This document shows, piece after piece, positions 6,660 to 12,402 of a DNA stretch of 12,755 nucleotides. The position numbers and the translations under genes are program-made. The DNA comes from Candidatus Methylomirabilis sp. Its GTDB lineage: Bacteria > Patescibacteriota > Patescibacteriia > DYHP01. The notes beneath the pieces were generated by a model, which saw only the letters and a list, made by a program, of their open reading frames with translations, did not search any database and had not been told where the DNA came from. Location: contig DYHP01000014.1 in assembly GCA_020724105.1 (NCBI GenBank), positions 7,317-20,071 of the forward strand, written 5' to 3'. Position 1 is the stretch's first letter. Each line of letters starts with the position of its first letter.

Positions 6660-7346
6660 TTACTCTAAAATCAAATCCTCGATTTCATTCGCGTCCTTAA
6701 TCACCCAAATTTTTATAAATTTTTTATACTCCCCCGCACTTTTAAACTGTTCTGAAATAAATCTGGGATTAACCAAGTACGAAAAATTCTTTTGTCCAAT
6801 ATAATCCAAATAACTTGACCACTGATAAGATTCAAGAAATTTTTGAACCTTTCTCCAATCTTCAACCCCTCTTTCTTTCCATTGCGATTCAATTAGTTCT
6901 ACGGGGTTCAAATGGATATAACGAGAGATATGAAGAAGTTGAGCGTCCGTTAAAATCGGAACTGTCTTAAATGTGCCCTGAAAAAGAACCCCGCTCCTTT
7001 CATATTTTGTGTTAAAATATTTAGTATAACCATTACCTAATTTTTGCATGAACTTTGAAATACCACCTTCTTTTAATTGGTTGAGAACGAGGTGAAAATG
7101 ATTGGGCATTAAACAAAAACAAGCGATGTCTACTAATAATTTTCGTGGTCTTCTGATTTCTAACTCCTTTATTGGGTCGTTGAAGATTTGATACCTGATA
7201 TCTTCTACGGATAGTTCGTCGTTAAATTCAAAGAGACTGCGAACAAAACGAAGATAATCGTTAGTTTCATTAAAGATAATTCGTTTTTCAACGCCGCGAT
7301 TAAAAATGTGATAAAAATTGTCATTAACAAAAATGGGTACTGGCAT
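6660..7346 (-). CDS. REP-associated tyrosine transposase (RAYT, IS200/Y1-type HUH)
   Basis: The 228-residue protein belongs to the Y1 transposase family, single-strand HUH endonucleases that cut next to DNA hairpins. Seen from Met1 at 7346: FYHIFNRGVEKRIIF (11-25), the HUH metal site in CLMPNHFHLVL (His83, His85), the helix with Tyr107 and Tyr110 in GNGYTKYFN (one is the likely nucleophile), RSGVLFQGTFK (117-127), and YIHLNPVE (143-150). These are RAYT features. An in-frame ATG at 7388 adds 14 residues, but they are encoded by the flanking hairpin, so I prefer 7346. Identical hairpin cores flank the gene, and no tnpB-like partner is present. RAYTs are usually single-copy and move small REP or REPIN sequences. 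It appears intact. Confidence 0.9.
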   Translation of the reverse strand: MPVPIFVNDNFYHIFNRGVEKRIIFNETNDYLRFVRSLFEFNDELSVEDIRYQIFNDPIKELEIRRPRKLLVDIACFCLMPNHFHLVLNQLKEGGISKFMQKLGNGYTKYFNTKYERSGVLFQGTFKTVPILTDAQLLHISRYIHLNPVELIESQWKERGVEDWRKVQKFLESYQWSSYLDYIGQKNFSYLVNPRFISEQFKSAGEYKKFIKIWVIKDANEIEDLILE

Positions 7347-7355
7347 ATTAACTTT

Positions 7356-7395
7356 CACCGACATTTCATGTCGGAGATGAAATATCATGTCGGTT
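7356..7395. repeat. REP-like hairpin upstream of the RAYT gene
   Basis: CCGACAT (7358-7364), TTC and ATGTCGG (7368-7374) form the same hairpin as at 6631-6655. It is followed by a degenerate second half, GATGAAATATCATGTCGG, so this end resembles a decayed doublet. It overlaps the possible upstream start codon of the transposase. Confidence 0.75.
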
Positions 7396-7417
7396 TTACA
7401 ATCATTATAACAAAAAT

Positions 7418-7443
7418 AGCGAGGTCAAAAAAGACCTCGCTAT
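7418..7443 (-). terminator. Strong hairpin terminator
   Basis: There are perfect 10-bp arms, TAGCGAGGTC (7418-7427) and GACCTCGCTA (7434-7443), around an A6 loop. On the minus strand the stem is followed by TTTTTGT. It would end a minus-strand transcript arriving from the 7455-7621 region and insulate the RAYT gene. Confidence 0.75.
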
Positions 7444-7454
7444 ACAGATTATCT

Positions 7455-7621
7455 TAAAGAACGAACGCCAGAGCGGCGCGGACTTCGTGCCACCAACCGG
7501 GCGGAACATAAACCACCCAAATTGCGGAATCCTCAGGTTTGTTTTCTAACATCACATAATGAGTGCTATCGCCCTCGCGAAGAGAAAGTTCACTTGTTTT
7601 AATAACTTTGCATAAAATCAA
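7455..7621 (-). pseudogene. Possible small gene broken by a one-base frameshift
   Basis: On the minus strand a frame open from a TTG at 7621 reads KTSELSLREGDS, then HYVMLENKPEDS and IWVVYVPP. After about 7500 the adjacent frame continues GWWHEVRAALAFVL and stops at 7455, just before the terminator at 7418-7443. One extra base near 7499-7502 would join them into a protein of about 55 residues with a cupin-like PPGWWHEV. As written, the first frame instead runs VGGTKSAPLW through the terminator hairpin to 7406. Either a real single-base deletion, a sequencing error or chance explains this. No Shine-Dalgarno or ATG start is seen. The rest of the gap 7389-7726 holds two hairpins only. Confidence 0.3.
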
Positions 7622-7649
7622 AATTTTGTCAATTTTTTCACTTTAATGT

Positions 7650-7669
7650 AGGGAGTCGTCGGACTCCCT
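7650..7669. repeat. Intergenic palindrome related to the one inside rfbD
   Basis: AGGGAGTC (7650-7657) and GACTCCCT (7662-7669) flank GTCG. It has the same 8-bp arms as the palindrome at 4942-4958 in rfbD. It lies downstream of the dsbA-like gene and its terminator. Confidence 0.75.
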
Positions 7670-7675
7670 GCCCTT

Positions 7676-7701
7676 AAAAGCCCCCAGCATGGGAGGGGGC
7701 T
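7676..7701 (-). terminator. Rho-independent terminator of the DsbA-like gene
   Basis: On the minus strand, AGCCCCC (7701-7695), a 9-nt loop and GGGGGCT (7685-7679) are followed by TTT. It lies 26 bp past the stop codon at 7727. Confidence 0.75.
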
Positions 7702-7726
7702 CTTATATCTTAAACTAAAACGAATT

Positions 7727-8491
7727 TTATTGCAACATCTTGTTGATATTGGTTTCAAACTCACTTTGCGGAACCGCGCCTGAAACCAATTCGCCGTTGA
7801 CAAAAGTCGCCGGAGTTCCTTGTACGCCGTAAGCGGAGCCGCTCGACGCGTCGCTGTTAATTTTGCCTTCGTATTTTTTATCGGTAACGCATTTCGAGAA
7901 TTTTGCCGTGTTAAGTTTTAAATCGCCTGCCAATTTCGCCCACAGGGAATCGTTGAAATTCGCCTGATTTTTAAACGCCGAATCGACAAATTCCCAAAAT
8001 TTACCCTGTTCGCCGGCGCATTCAGAAGCGTTGGCCGCCGCGTTGGCGTACTCGTGGAACGAAAGCGGAAAATGGCGAAAAACAATGCGAATCTTGTCTC
8101 TGTATTTTTTCGCCAGCGCCTTAACTGTTTCGTGATGCTTGGTGCAATACGGGCATTGCAAATCGGAATAAACCACCAGTGTCACTTTTGTATCCTTGCC
8201 ACCCAAAACATGGTCGCTTTCGGTTATTTGAATATCTACCGGCGCGTTCGCTTCTTCGCCACCTACGGCATCGGTTGGCTCGTCTGCCACTACTTTTTGA
8301 TTTAAGGAATCGCTAACCGTCGCCTGGCCGGAACCAACCAGCCAACTTACCCCGATGAATATCGGGGCGGCAAAAACAAAACCCGCGACAAAACCGATAA
8401 CTGTGGATTTTCTCAACCTGATATTATATTCGCCTTCTTGCATGAAAAATCCTTTTATTTTATTTAATAAACCGAATAACTTTTCTTTCAT
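7727..8491 (-). CDS. Membrane-anchored DsbA-like thiol:disulfide oxidoreductase
   Basis: The protein likely forms or shuffles disulfide bonds in exported proteins outside the membrane. From the ATG at 8491 it has 254 residues: a short cytoplasmic N-terminus, one membrane segment (about 28-53), an acidic linker, and a thioredoxin-fold DsbA domain (about 85-254). Seen: SDLQCPYCTKHH with the active-site pair Cys113/Cys116, FRHFPLSFHEYA, and GVQGTPATFVNG with cis-Pro227. Cys158 and Cys201 may form a second structural disulfide. This is the Thioredoxin_4/BdbD-like type. An in-frame GTG at 8509 and an ATG at 8443 (with AAAGGA upstream) are alternative starts. No DsbB or VKOR partner is visible. The nearby Cys-rich exported proteins are plausible substrates. 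Confidence 0.9.
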   Translation of the reverse strand: MKEKLFGLLNKIKGFFMQEGEYNIRLRKSTVIGFVAGFVFAAPIFIGVSWLVGSGQATVSDSLNQKVVADEPTDAVGGEEANAPVDIQITESDHVLGGKDTKVTLVVYSDLQCPYCTKHHETVKALAKKYRDKIRIVFRHFPLSFHEYANAAANASECAGEQGKFWEFVDSAFKNQANFNDSLWAKLAGDLKLNTAKFSKCVTDKKYEGKINSDASSGSAYGVQGTPATFVNGELVSGAVPQSEFETNINKMLQ

Positions 8492-8509
8492 AATATCACG
8501 AAGCACCAC

Positions 8510-8642
8510 GAATAGAAACCCCAGCAGCAGAACCTTCGCCCAGTATAATCACGAAGTTGCTATACTGGGCTTCAGTTCGCTACGGGGCAGGCACGAAATG
8601 TCGCAAAAAATTCGCGGTCTTTCGTACCATCATTGGCGGTAC
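8510..8642. repeat. Non-coding stretch with inverted repeats upstream of the DsbA-like gene
   Basis: No gene is seen. GCCCAGTATA (8538-8547) is perfectly complementary to TATACTGGGC (8561-8570). ACGAAA (8593-8598) pairs with TTTCGT (8621-8626) with further pairing inside. It may hold the dsbA promoter or be a dispersed repeat; I cannot tell which. Confidence 0.5.
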
Positions 8643-8672
8643 TTGGTATTATCTTACAACTTGTGATATAAT
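8643..8672 (+). promoter_or_regulatory. Predicted sigma70 promoter
   Basis: TTGGTA (8643-8648), an 18-bp spacer and a perfect TATAAT (8667-8672), the latter preceded by TG two bases upstream. It points toward the small Cys-rich membrane gene at 8803 and would give a leader of about 120 nt containing the palindrome at 8707-8796. Confidence 0.55.
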
Positions 8673-8706
8673 AACAAAGGAATTAGTTTTTGTCAAATTT
8701 AAACCA

Positions 8707-8796
8707 TAGAAGCCATTTCACGCCATAACTACGCCAATCAACGCTAAATAAATATTAGCGTAAAGCAGCGTTGTGATAGCGTTCTTGTGGCTTCTA
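8707..8796. repeat. 90-bp three-stem imperfect palindrome in a leader
   Basis: Three paired blocks are nested. TAGAAGCCA (8707-8715) pairs with 8788-8796 perfectly. ACGCCATAACTACGC (8720-8734) pairs with 8768-8782 at 12 of 15. ACGCTAA (8741-8747) pairs with TTAGCGT (8755-8761) perfectly. The internal loops are nearly symmetric (4/5 and 6/6 nt), and the apical loop has 7 nt. It ends 6 bp before the ATG at 8803. It could be a structured RNA leader or a MITE-like hairpin. Confidence 0.7.
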
Positions 8797-8802
8797 CAAA
8801 AT

Positions 8803-8994
8803 ATGGAAGAAGAAAAAAAGAAGCTGCCTCTTTGCCGAAAATTATTCTGGATTGCTTTGAAAATCACCGGCTTAGTGCTTTTGGTCAGATGGATTAAGGG
8901 CAGGATGGGCGGCAAATGCGAGTGTTACGGAAACGAGCCGCGCACTTGCGACGAGACATGCGTGTGCAATGAGGAGAAAAAGGAAATAATTTAG
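8803..8994 (+). CDS. Small single-pass membrane protein with Cys-rich tail
   Basis: The 63-residue protein has a charged N-terminus (MEEEKKK), one membrane segment (about residues 13-31) and a tail with CECYGNEPRTCDETCVC (39-55), five cysteines in 17 residues, then a charged end. By the positive-inside rule the topology is ambiguous. The tail may be outside and disulfide-bonded, or may bind metal. I do not recognise a family. An upstream in-frame GTG at 8773 lies inside the palindromic leader, so the ATG at 8803 is preferred; no Shine-Dalgarno is seen. It is divergent from the DsbA-like gene. Confidence 0.6.
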   Translation: MEEEKKKLPLCRKLFWIALKITGLVLLVRWIKGRMGGKCECYGNEPRTCDETCVCNEEKKEII

Positions 8995-9020
8995 GATTTC
9001 ATGAAATGAGCTTGCACGAA

Positions 9021-9064
9021 ACCGACATTTCATGTCGGAGAATTCTCCGACATGAAATGTCGGT
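9021..9064. mobile_element. REPIN-like doublet of the RAYT hairpin
   Basis: This is a perfect 44-bp palindrome made of two REP-like hairpins (CCGACATTTCATGTCGG) in inverted orientation around AATT. Read on the minus strand, about 25 bases from its outer edge match the hairpin upstream of the RAYT gene, from TTTCACCGACATTTC through GTCGGAGA. A pair of inverted REPs is the known form of a non-autonomous element mobilised by RAYT proteins. It sits between two genes, next to a terminator. Confidence 0.8.
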
Positions 9065-9077
9065 GAAATGGATAAAA

Positions 9078-9106
9078 AAATGCTCCTTCGTAAAGAGAGA
9101 GCATTT
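9078..9106 (-). terminator. Terminator of the Cys-rich exported protein gene
   Basis: AAATGCTC (9078-9085) pairs with GAGCATTT (9099-9106). On the minus strand the stem runs into a T7 tract. It lies about 42 bp past the stop codon of the gene ending at 9148. Confidence 0.7.
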
Positions 9107-9147
9107 AATATCCGCGAAATCTGCTTGAAATCCACGAAATTGCAATA

Positions 9148-9708
9148 CTAAGGTATGTAGCATTTCGACAATTCCGGGTTGAGCCAGATGTTGTTAACGC
9201 CTGTCATCATTCTAATCAATTCGGCGGAAAAGAGTTTAAGGTTCGGAGTGGTAATAATAACATTTTCGTCTTGAATTGTCGCCCGGCAATTGCAGGGGCA
9301 GGGACAATCATCGTCTGGCAATTGGCCGGGCACGCAATCGGGGTCAATCGATAGACCCTTGTCGGCGCAAACCTGCGGATCAATTCGGCAGGGAAAAAGT
9401 TCTTCTCCTTCCGGATTTACGCAATACGAAACATACCAATCCGGCGGAACAACGACTTCAAGGCACTCGCGTTTTAATTCCATGCCAAGGCAGTTTTCAA
9501 CCGAGAGAATAATCTCGTCTATCCTTGCCAAATCCACCACTTGCCCATTTGTCGTCACCAGAATTCCTAAAATAGGCGTTCGCGCGTCGGCCTCAACCTT
9601 ATAATCGGTAACATTGGCGTAATAATTGTAATAGCAATTGTCATTGCAGGACAAAAAGACAGAGAAACAGAGAAACAGAGAAACAGAGAAACTGTCTGCT
9701 TTTTTCAT
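9148..9708 (-). CDS. Exported Cys-rich protein of unknown function, possibly a lipoprotein
   Basis: The 186-residue protein has a signal-like N-terminus, MKKADSFSVSLFLCFSVFLSC. The Cys at 21 could be a lipidation site, though Phe at -3 is unusual for a lipobox. The rest contains about a dozen cysteines, including DDDCPCPCNC. A stretch VEADARTPILGILVTTNGQVVDLARIDEII looks like a folded domain, and the end has TPNLKLFSAELIRMMTG. No family is recognised. The start is well supported by GGAGG five bases before the ATG, a rare strong ribosome site here, and by a promoter upstream. The signal peptide is encoded by four exact 8-bp repeats, whose copy number could shift the frame. Confidence 0.72.
   Translation of the reverse strand: MKKADSFSVSLFLCFSVFLSCNDNCYYNYYANVTDYKVEADARTPILGILVTTNGQVVDLARIDEIILSVENCLGMELKRECLEVVVPPDWYVSYCVNPEGEELFPCRIDPQVCADKGLSIDPDCVPGQLPDDDCPCPCNCRATIQDENVIITTPNLKLFSAELIRMMTGVNNIWLNPELSKCYIP
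9661..9692. repeat. Tandem repeat, four copies of AGAGAAAC, within a signal peptide
   Basis: Four exact 8-bp units lie about 14 nt downstream of the start codon (minus-strand unit GTTTCTCT). Eight is not a multiple of three, so gain or loss of one unit shifts the reading frame. A partial unit (GTC, then TTTTT) follows on the coding strand. Confidence 0.9.
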
Positions 9709-9713
9709 TTTAT

Positions 9714-9767
9714 CCTCCGATGTGAAGGTTCTGTAAATATCTTAACAATAATGTCGGAAAAATTCAA
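9714..9767 (-). promoter_or_regulatory. Promoter and strong Shine-Dalgarno for the Cys-rich exported protein
   Basis: On the minus strand, TTGAAT (9767-9762), a 17-bp spacer and TAAGAT (9744-9739) are followed by GGAGG (9718-9714), 5 bases before the ATG at 9708. The Shine-Dalgarno decides the start; the promoter is a good but not perfect match. Confidence 0.55.
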
Positions 9768-9844
9768 TGTATTGCAACTCCCCCCAAAAAGAACCCCGCT
9801 CTTTAAGAGGCTCTCTTTAACAAAATTTTGAAAGAATATCAAAC

Positions 9845-9872
9845 TTGACGGCTTTTAATGATTTGTTATAAT
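9845..9872 (+). promoter_or_regulatory. Near-consensus sigma70 promoter of the Cys-rich repeat protein
   Basis: TTGACG (9845-9850), a 16-bp spacer and TATAAT (9867-9872) with an extended TG just upstream. This is the best promoter in the window and suggests strong expression. The leader is about 40 nt, AT-rich, with no Shine-Dalgarno. Confidence 0.7.
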
Positions 9873-9919
9873 TGTTTTAGGTCGAATTTTATTTTTATAA
9901 TTTATAATTAACAAATTTT

Positions 9920-11281
9920 ATGCTAAATAAAAAATCAATTTTTGTTTTTGCTCTGGTGTTTAGCATTGGTTTTTTAGGTATCATTTTTACCGTAAAAACT
10001 TATGCCCGAACAGCCACGCCTTCTTGCGCTTCGGAAGAAGAAATTAATGTGCAAATACAAAAATGCCAAAACGCCGGCCAAAGTTACACTGTCGATTACG
10101 ACAGCAATAAGTGCAAATATGTAAAATGCGTCGCCCAAGCGACGAATACCGGCGAGCCAAAACCTCAACCAACAGCGGTTGAACCAAAACCTCAACCAAC
10201 AGCGGTTGAACCAAAACCGCAAACAACAACAACCGAGACGCCAAAAGCAACGTCACTTTGTCCCTCCCAAAATGAGATAGAAAAAAGCGTTGAAGTTTGT
10301 AAAATGCAAGGACTGGTTCATCAATACCTCAAAGACGCCAATGGCTGTTCTTATGTTAAATGCCTTGAAAAAGAGGATTGCCCCGATATCCAGAAAGAGA
10401 TAGAAAAGTGCAAAAAGATTCAAAAATCGTACACAGAATATGTCGGCCAAGACGGCTGCAAACGCGCTCAATGCCAAAACAAAGAAGAGAAAGGAGTGGT
10501 TGCTTGCAAAAAGGCCATTTTTGACAAAGGATGCGTTCAAATTACCTGCGATGACGGCTATTATTTTAATTCCTGCACTCAACAAAGCCGCTGCCGAATC
10601 GAGTGCAAAACCACCACGGATGAAAACGGCTGTTTTGTTAAAGTTTGTTCCGATGGTTCCGAAACAAGGGATTGCCCAAAAGCGAAAAAGGAAATAAAAT
10701 GCGAAGTCACAAAGACCCCCGAGGGCTGCGAAAAGAAAATTTGCACCGACGGATACGAGGCAACTTACTGCCCGTCTGACAAAAAATGCAAGGTTTATAA
10801 AGACAAAGAGGGATGCAAGGTTAAAGAATGCGCCGACGGCTATAAAAACAGGGATTGTCCGTCGCAAGTTCAGGAAAAAGAATTGGAATGCAAGGTTTAT
10901 GTTGACGAGCGCAACTGCAAAATTAAAGTTTGTTCCAATGGCTTAAAAATTGATTATTGCGCAGCACCTTCTTGTAAAGTTGAAAAAGACACCAAGGGCT
11001 GCAATGTCAAGACCTGCGACGACGGCTATGTGTCAAAAATCTGTCCAAAAGCGGAAAGCGTTGAGTGTAAGATTATTAAAGATGAAACAACCGGTTGCCA
11101 GATAAAAAAATGTTCGGACGGTTTTGAAACCAAGGAATGTCCGGCATCGGCGGGGGGAGTTTCGGCAGGCAAAAACGCGCCACTAACAGCCGCGCCCGCG
11201 CCGACTCAAGGCATGACATCAATGAATGATACAATTAATAAGAAGATGGGAAATTTCCTTAAACGGTTGTTTGGTAAGTAA
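9920..11281 (+). CDS. Secreted protein with tandem Cys repeats (about 40 cysteines)
   Basis: The 453-residue protein has a signal peptide (about 1-29, likely cut after TYA). Three repeats of one type follow (36-70, 114-148, 154-185), each starting with Cys and ending in a form of GCSYVKC. Seven repeats of a second type follow (196-219, 229-252, 261-284, 290-313, 324-347, 352-375, 383-407) with spacing C-x8-C-x4-C-x8-C and consensus GC-x-x-K-x-C-x-DG. Each second-type unit has four cysteines, which suggests two disulfides per module. A Pro/Thr-rich linker (79-107) and a basic tail (NFLKRLFGK) complete it. No known family is recognised with confidence; it resembles a rod of small disulfide-bonded modules. 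The strong promoter and a good terminator make it a single-gene unit. The DsbA-like enzyme nearby is a plausible folding partner. Confidence 0.85.
   Translation: MLNKKSIFVFALVFSIGFLGIIFTVKTYARTATPSCASEEEINVQIQKCQNAGQSYTVDYDSNKCKYVKCVAQATNTGEPKPQPTAVEPKPQPTAVEPKPQTTTTETPKATSLCPSQNEIEKSVEVCKMQGLVHQYLKDANGCSYVKCLEKEDCPDIQKEIEKCKKIQKSYTEYVGQDGCKRAQCQNKEEKGVVACKKAIFDKGCVQITCDDGYYFNSCTQQSRCRIECKTTTDENGCFVKVCSDGSETRDCPKAKKEIKCEVTKTPEGCEKKICTDGYEATYCPSDKKCKVYKDKEGCKVKECADGYKNRDCPSQVQEKELECKVYVDERNCKIKVCSNGLKIDYCAAPSCKVEKDTKGCNVKTCDDGYVSKICPKAESVECKIIKDETTGCQIKKCSDGFETKECPASAGGVSAGKNAPLTAAPAPTQGMTSMNDTINKKMGNFLKRLFGK
10154..10223 (+). repeat. 27-bp direct repeat coding a Pro-rich linker
   Basis: About 2.5 copies of a 27-bp unit (10154-10180, 10181-10207, then a partial) encode EPKPQPTAV repeats. 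The first two copies differ at one base. The unit is in frame, so copy-number change would alter linker length without breaking the gene. Confidence 0.9.
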
Positions 11282-11300
11282 TGAATTTAATTTTCTGATA

Positions 11301-11339
11301 TTAATAAAAATCCCCCGCTTGGCGGGGGATTTTTATTAA
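11301..11339. terminator. Bidirectional Rho-independent terminator
   Basis: The perfect 18-bp arms (11301-11318 and 11322-11339) have a GC-rich top, CCCCCGC/GCGGGGG, a TTG loop and A/T-rich flanks. It ends the Cys-repeat gene and can also serve the convergent nuclease gene. Confidence 0.92.
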
Positions 11340-11390
11340 ATTTTACTATGCCTGCCCTGGTAAATACATCCCCTCGTCATTCCTATCCTT

Positions 11391-11424
11391 TTGTCATTGC
11401 CCCGACAAGTCGGGGTAATGACAA
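11391..11424. repeat. Palindrome with CCCCGAC arms
   Basis: TTGTCATTGCCCCGAC (11391-11406) pairs with 11409-11424 at all but one position, with a 2-nt centre. Similar shorter palindromes occur at 8350-8367 (CCCCGAT/ATCGGGG) and 12712-12730 (TCCCGAC/GTCGGGA). It lies just past the nuclease stop codon and may assist termination, but it has no T-run. Confidence 0.75.
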
Positions 11425-11442
11425 TGAGGCGCGTAAGTCCTA

Positions 11443-12402
11443 TTAATATTGATATTCCGTGATAAGATTGCCGCCGGCGTCGTAAAGAAAAGCGTGGTCG
11501 CCATTATTGTTCCAAATGGCGTACCTGCCTTCCGGACACTGCCAGTAAAGTTTGTTTTGAGTGTCATTGCCACAACCTGAATAAATAATCATGCTTTCAA
11601 AACCTTTGAGAAAAAAATTCTGGAATTTATATTTGTTGCTCGCCGAACTGTCTTTCAGAAGCCAATCCTTCATTAAAATTGCTGTGTCGCAGGTATTTTT
11701 TATTTCAATCCATTCACCGTTTTTATTTTCGTTGTCATTGCCCGGGGCGTCGGCGTTGATATTAATAATTTTAACGCAGGAAATTTCTGATTTTTTAGAA
11801 CAAAGATCCGTCCATAATCCCCGGCAGTCCTCCCGCGCTTCTTGCTGGGCATTAACTATTAAATCTTGATATTTTACATTGGGCTGGATTGTCTCGCTCA
11901 CCGCGTAGCCGTTTTTGACGATTGCTTTATTAACCAAAACATCGCCTGCCCAAACATAAGCCAGCAATCTTCCATAGCGGTCTTGGGTTTGAATGTCAAA
12001 CTCAAGATTAACGGCGCGGCCTGCCACCAATCTTTCGTTTTCTCTGGACGCTTCAGTGGAAAACGGCTGTCCCGATTCGGGAGCGTTAATGCCAAGGTAT
12101 CTGATTCTTTGCCCGTCCTCGATTTCAATGGTGTCGCCGTCTATCACTCTAATTGCTTTAGCAGAACGGATTGAATTGATGTCGGGCGGCGAAATTTGAG
12201 CATTGTCCTCTTGCTCATCACTATCGTCCGATTCATTTTCATTTAAAACATCATTCTTAACGTTTTCGCCGCCATCTGCGGTTTGCAGTATTTTTTCAGA
12301 AATTGACGGACCAATCCCGCTTTTACCAATCCAAATGCCGATGCCCAAAACTGCTATCAAAATAAAAACGTAAATAAACGATTTAGGAATGCGCTTGTTC
12401 AT
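11443..12402 (-). CDS. Membrane-anchored or secreted thermonuclease with C-terminal lamin-tail-like domain
   Basis: The protein probably degrades DNA or RNA outside the cell. Its 319 residues show an N-terminal membrane segment (about 9-26), an acidic linker (about 44-68), a staphylococcal-nuclease domain (about 80-200), and a C-terminal domain (about 206-319) resembling the lamin-tail (LTD) fold: GEWIEIKNTCDTAILMKDWLL, then FLKGFESMIIYSG and WNNNGDHAFLYDAGGNLI. Nuclease residues seen: IDGDT with Asp90, Arg101, Glu109 in NAPE, and DRYGR with Arg145. Asn106 replaces the usual Asp40 of the Staphylococcus enzyme, a frequent change. Six cysteines from 193 to 289 may form disulfides. In a small-genome cell such an enzyme may help scavenge nucleotides (inference). 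It is convergent with the Cys-repeat gene. Confidence 0.9.
   Translation of the reverse strand: MNKRIPKSFIYVFILIAVLGIGIWIGKSGIGPSISEKILQTADGGENVKNDVLNENESDDSDEQEDNAQISPPDINSIRSAKAIRVIDGDTIEIEDGQRIRYLGINAPESGQPFSTEASRENERLVAGRAVNLEFDIQTQDRYGRLLAYVWAGDVLVNKAIVKNGYAVSETIQPNVKYQDLIVNAQQEAREDCRGLWTDLCSKKSEISCVKIININADAPGNDNENKNGEWIEIKNTCDTAILMKDWLLKDSSASNKYKFQNFFLKGFESMIIYSGCGNDTQNKLYWQCPEGRYAIWNNNGDHAFLYDAGGNLITEYQY

Noticed and set aside
7347..7388. Upstream ATG extending the transposase by 14 residues
   Set aside because: The added codons are the flanking REP hairpin itself, and family similarity begins after the ATG at 7346.
8773..8802. GTG start giving a 73-residue version of the small membrane protein
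   Set aside because: The extra codons fall mostly within the 90-bp palindrome, and the ATG at 8803 gives a normal charged N-terminus.
10253..10867. Long open frame on the minus strand opposite the Cys-repeat gene, rich in Phe, Ala and Leu
   Set aside because: Its membrane-like look comes from reading Lys- and Cys-rich repeats backwards. It has no promoter or ribosome site, and the plus-strand gene has clear repeats, a promoter and a terminator.
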